A DNA stretch of 14,730 nucleotides, taken from Nitrososphaerales archaeon TH5893 (lineage in GTDB: Archaea > Thermoproteota > Nitrososphaeria > Nitrososphaerales > Nitrososphaeraceae). The notes under the pieces are model-generated. The model had not been told where the DNA came from. It worked only from the letters and a program-made list of their open reading frames with translations, and searched no databases. Numbering within the stretch: position 1 is the first letter of the stretch; the number at the start of each line of letters is the position of its first letter. A program made the translations under genes and the position numbers. Of the stretch, positions 13,809 through 14,730 are shown in pieces. Location: NCBI GenBank assembly GCA_014523685.1, contig JAATVT010000115.1:1-14730 (forward strand). The letters run 5' to 3'.

Positions 13809-14730
13809 TTATCTGACTGCTGCATCCATGAATAACTCTAATGCTTTGAAATCAAGTGGATCTTGAAATGCAAGGAAAAATTGATTTATCCCTGAATCTA
13901 TATATTCTCTGATTCTTTCACCTATCTTATCAGGTGTCCCCACAAGGCCATGCTTGACCATCTTATGGGCTACTCCAGGACCCCTTTCCATCGAAAATAT
14001 TCTTTTCTTATATTCTAAGTTGGAATCACTATCTGCTATTATGACATCTAATTCAATAGATCTCTTGATGGTTTTGTTGTCAATAATGTTATTTCCTCTA
14101 TTGGACCGTTCATATCTAATAAAATCCTCAAACTCTTTGTTAAGAGAAGCAAATTGCTCAGGAGTGAGGTAAGAGGACTCCCATGTGTCTGCGTACCTGG
14201 CCGCTATGTGCATGGTTTTTCTCTTCTTCGCAGCAATTGTTATCGGAATGGTTTTGCCTGGTTCTTTTAGAGTTGCACCATTAAGCTTGTAGTGTTTTCC
14301 AGTAAAGTGAATGGATACTTCAGTGTTGTTATTGCACTTCCACAATCTACGAAGTAAATGGATTCCCTCTTCAAGCATACTGACTCTCTCAACGTTGCTC
14401 GGATATTCTATTCCATATGGATGCCACCACTGTAAAGACCACTGAAGTGTTGCACCTGCGCCCGTTCTAAATTCCAATCTCCCGTCAGAGATTTCTTGTA
14501 ATGTAGCGGCCTGTTTTGCTAGTAACACAATGCTCCTGTACTGAGGATATAAGTATGTTATGACTGGGCCCAACTTTATTTTGTTTGTTACGGCCGAAAG
14601 GTTAGATAGTATAGTCCAGCAATCCAAGTCAATTTCTGCTAGTGATTCACCATAGAAGAAACCATCGTATCCTAATTTTTCAGCGAATATGCATGTATCT
14701 TTAATCTTATTGAAGTCTGTCCCCCATACC
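13809..14730 (-). CDS. LLM-class (probably F420-dependent) oxidoreductase, 5' end outside the window
   Basis: The frame stays open on the minus strand from the stop at 13809 to the right edge, 306 complete codons. An in-frame TTG at 14627 is not the start: the family's N-terminal sequence VWGTDFNKIKDTCIFAEKLG, then GYDGFFYGESL, is read beyond it. Only a few N-terminal residues should be missing. Luciferase-like TIM-barrel stretches are TNKIKLGPVITYLYPQYRS, LQEISDGRLEFRTGAGA, GKTIPITIAAKKRKTMHIAARYADTWE, and LVGTPDKIGERIREYIDSGI near the C-terminus. The last is the usual GTP-x-x-V/I-x-x-x-I segment of F420- or FMN-dependent monooxygenases and reductases. Thaumarchaeota make F420, so I infer F420; the substrate is unknown. 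The gene is convergent with the Kelch gene. No cofactor biosynthesis gene is visible. Confidence 0.88.
   Translation of the reverse strand, partial: VWGTDFNKIKDTCIFAEKLGYDGFFYGESLAEIDLDCWTILSNLSAVTNKIKLGPVITYLYPQYRSIVLLAKQAATLQEISDGRLEFRTGAGATLQWSLQWWHPYGIEYPSNVERVSMLEEGIHLLRRLWKCNNNTEVSIHFTGKHYKLNGATLKEPGKTIPITIAAKKRKTMHIAARYADTWESSYLTPEQFASLNKEFEDFIRYERSNRGNNIIDNKTIKRSIELDVIIADSDSNLEYKKRIFSMERGPGVAHKMVKHGLVGTPDKIGERIREYIDSGINQFFLAFQDPLDFKALELFMDAAVR

Noticed and set aside
1..14730. CRISPR arrays, tRNA/rRNA genes, insertion sequences, toxin-antitoxin pairs
   Set aside because: I looked for spaced direct repeats, tRNA T-arms, transposase motifs and paired small genes and found none I could support.

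Overview
The window looks like chromosomal DNA of an ammonia-oxidising-type archaeon (Thaumarchaeota/Nitrososphaeria, probably a soil lineage such as Nitrososphaera or Nitrosocosmicus). This is inferred from several things: a DUF763 protein, an LLM-class (F420-type) oxidoreductase, an Af1521-like macro domain, a secreted soluble PQQ-dehydrogenase-like protein, frequent GTG/TTG starts, A/T-rich TATA-like boxes about 25-35 bases before several starts, and decayed copies of small zinc-finger proteins of a kind I associate with these archaea. No ribosomal, tRNA, CRISPR or insertion-sequence element was seen.

Layout. 1-288 is the acidic tail of a gene cut by the left edge. 289-1290 is gene-poor. 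It holds one small tryptophan-rich ORF (754-960, minus) and what looks like a frameshifted zinc-ribbon micro-gene (967-1117, minus). A minus-strand pair follows: a cytosolic cobalamin-binding (BtuF-like) protein and an aldo/keto reductase. A divergent intergenic region separates them from a membrane-anchored PQQ sugar-dehydrogenase-family protein at 3939-5402, which appears to lack active-site residues and ends in a 13-base duplication.

5696-8162 is the most unusual stretch. Three plus-strand genes lie in a row, each with its own upstream region: a four-helix membrane protein fused to an HNH nuclease domain, a macro-domain protein with a 16-base palindrome upstream, and a winged-helix/Mrr-like PD-(D/E)XK nuclease whose predicted promoter carries a 9-base inverted repeat. 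A degenerate zinc-ribbon gene with a (Leu-Gln) repeat lies between the last two. This could be a small nucleic-acid/ADP-ribose related cluster, but the sequence alone does not establish a system.

The right part holds a membrane family-2 glycosyltransferase, an orphan hypothetical on the minus strand, DUF763, a secreted dienelactone hydrolase, a secreted six-blade Kelch protein, and an LLM-class oxidoreductase running off the right edge. Most genes have their own promoter-sized gaps, so few long operons are likely. The common theme of the known enzymes is redox and surface/secreted metabolism.
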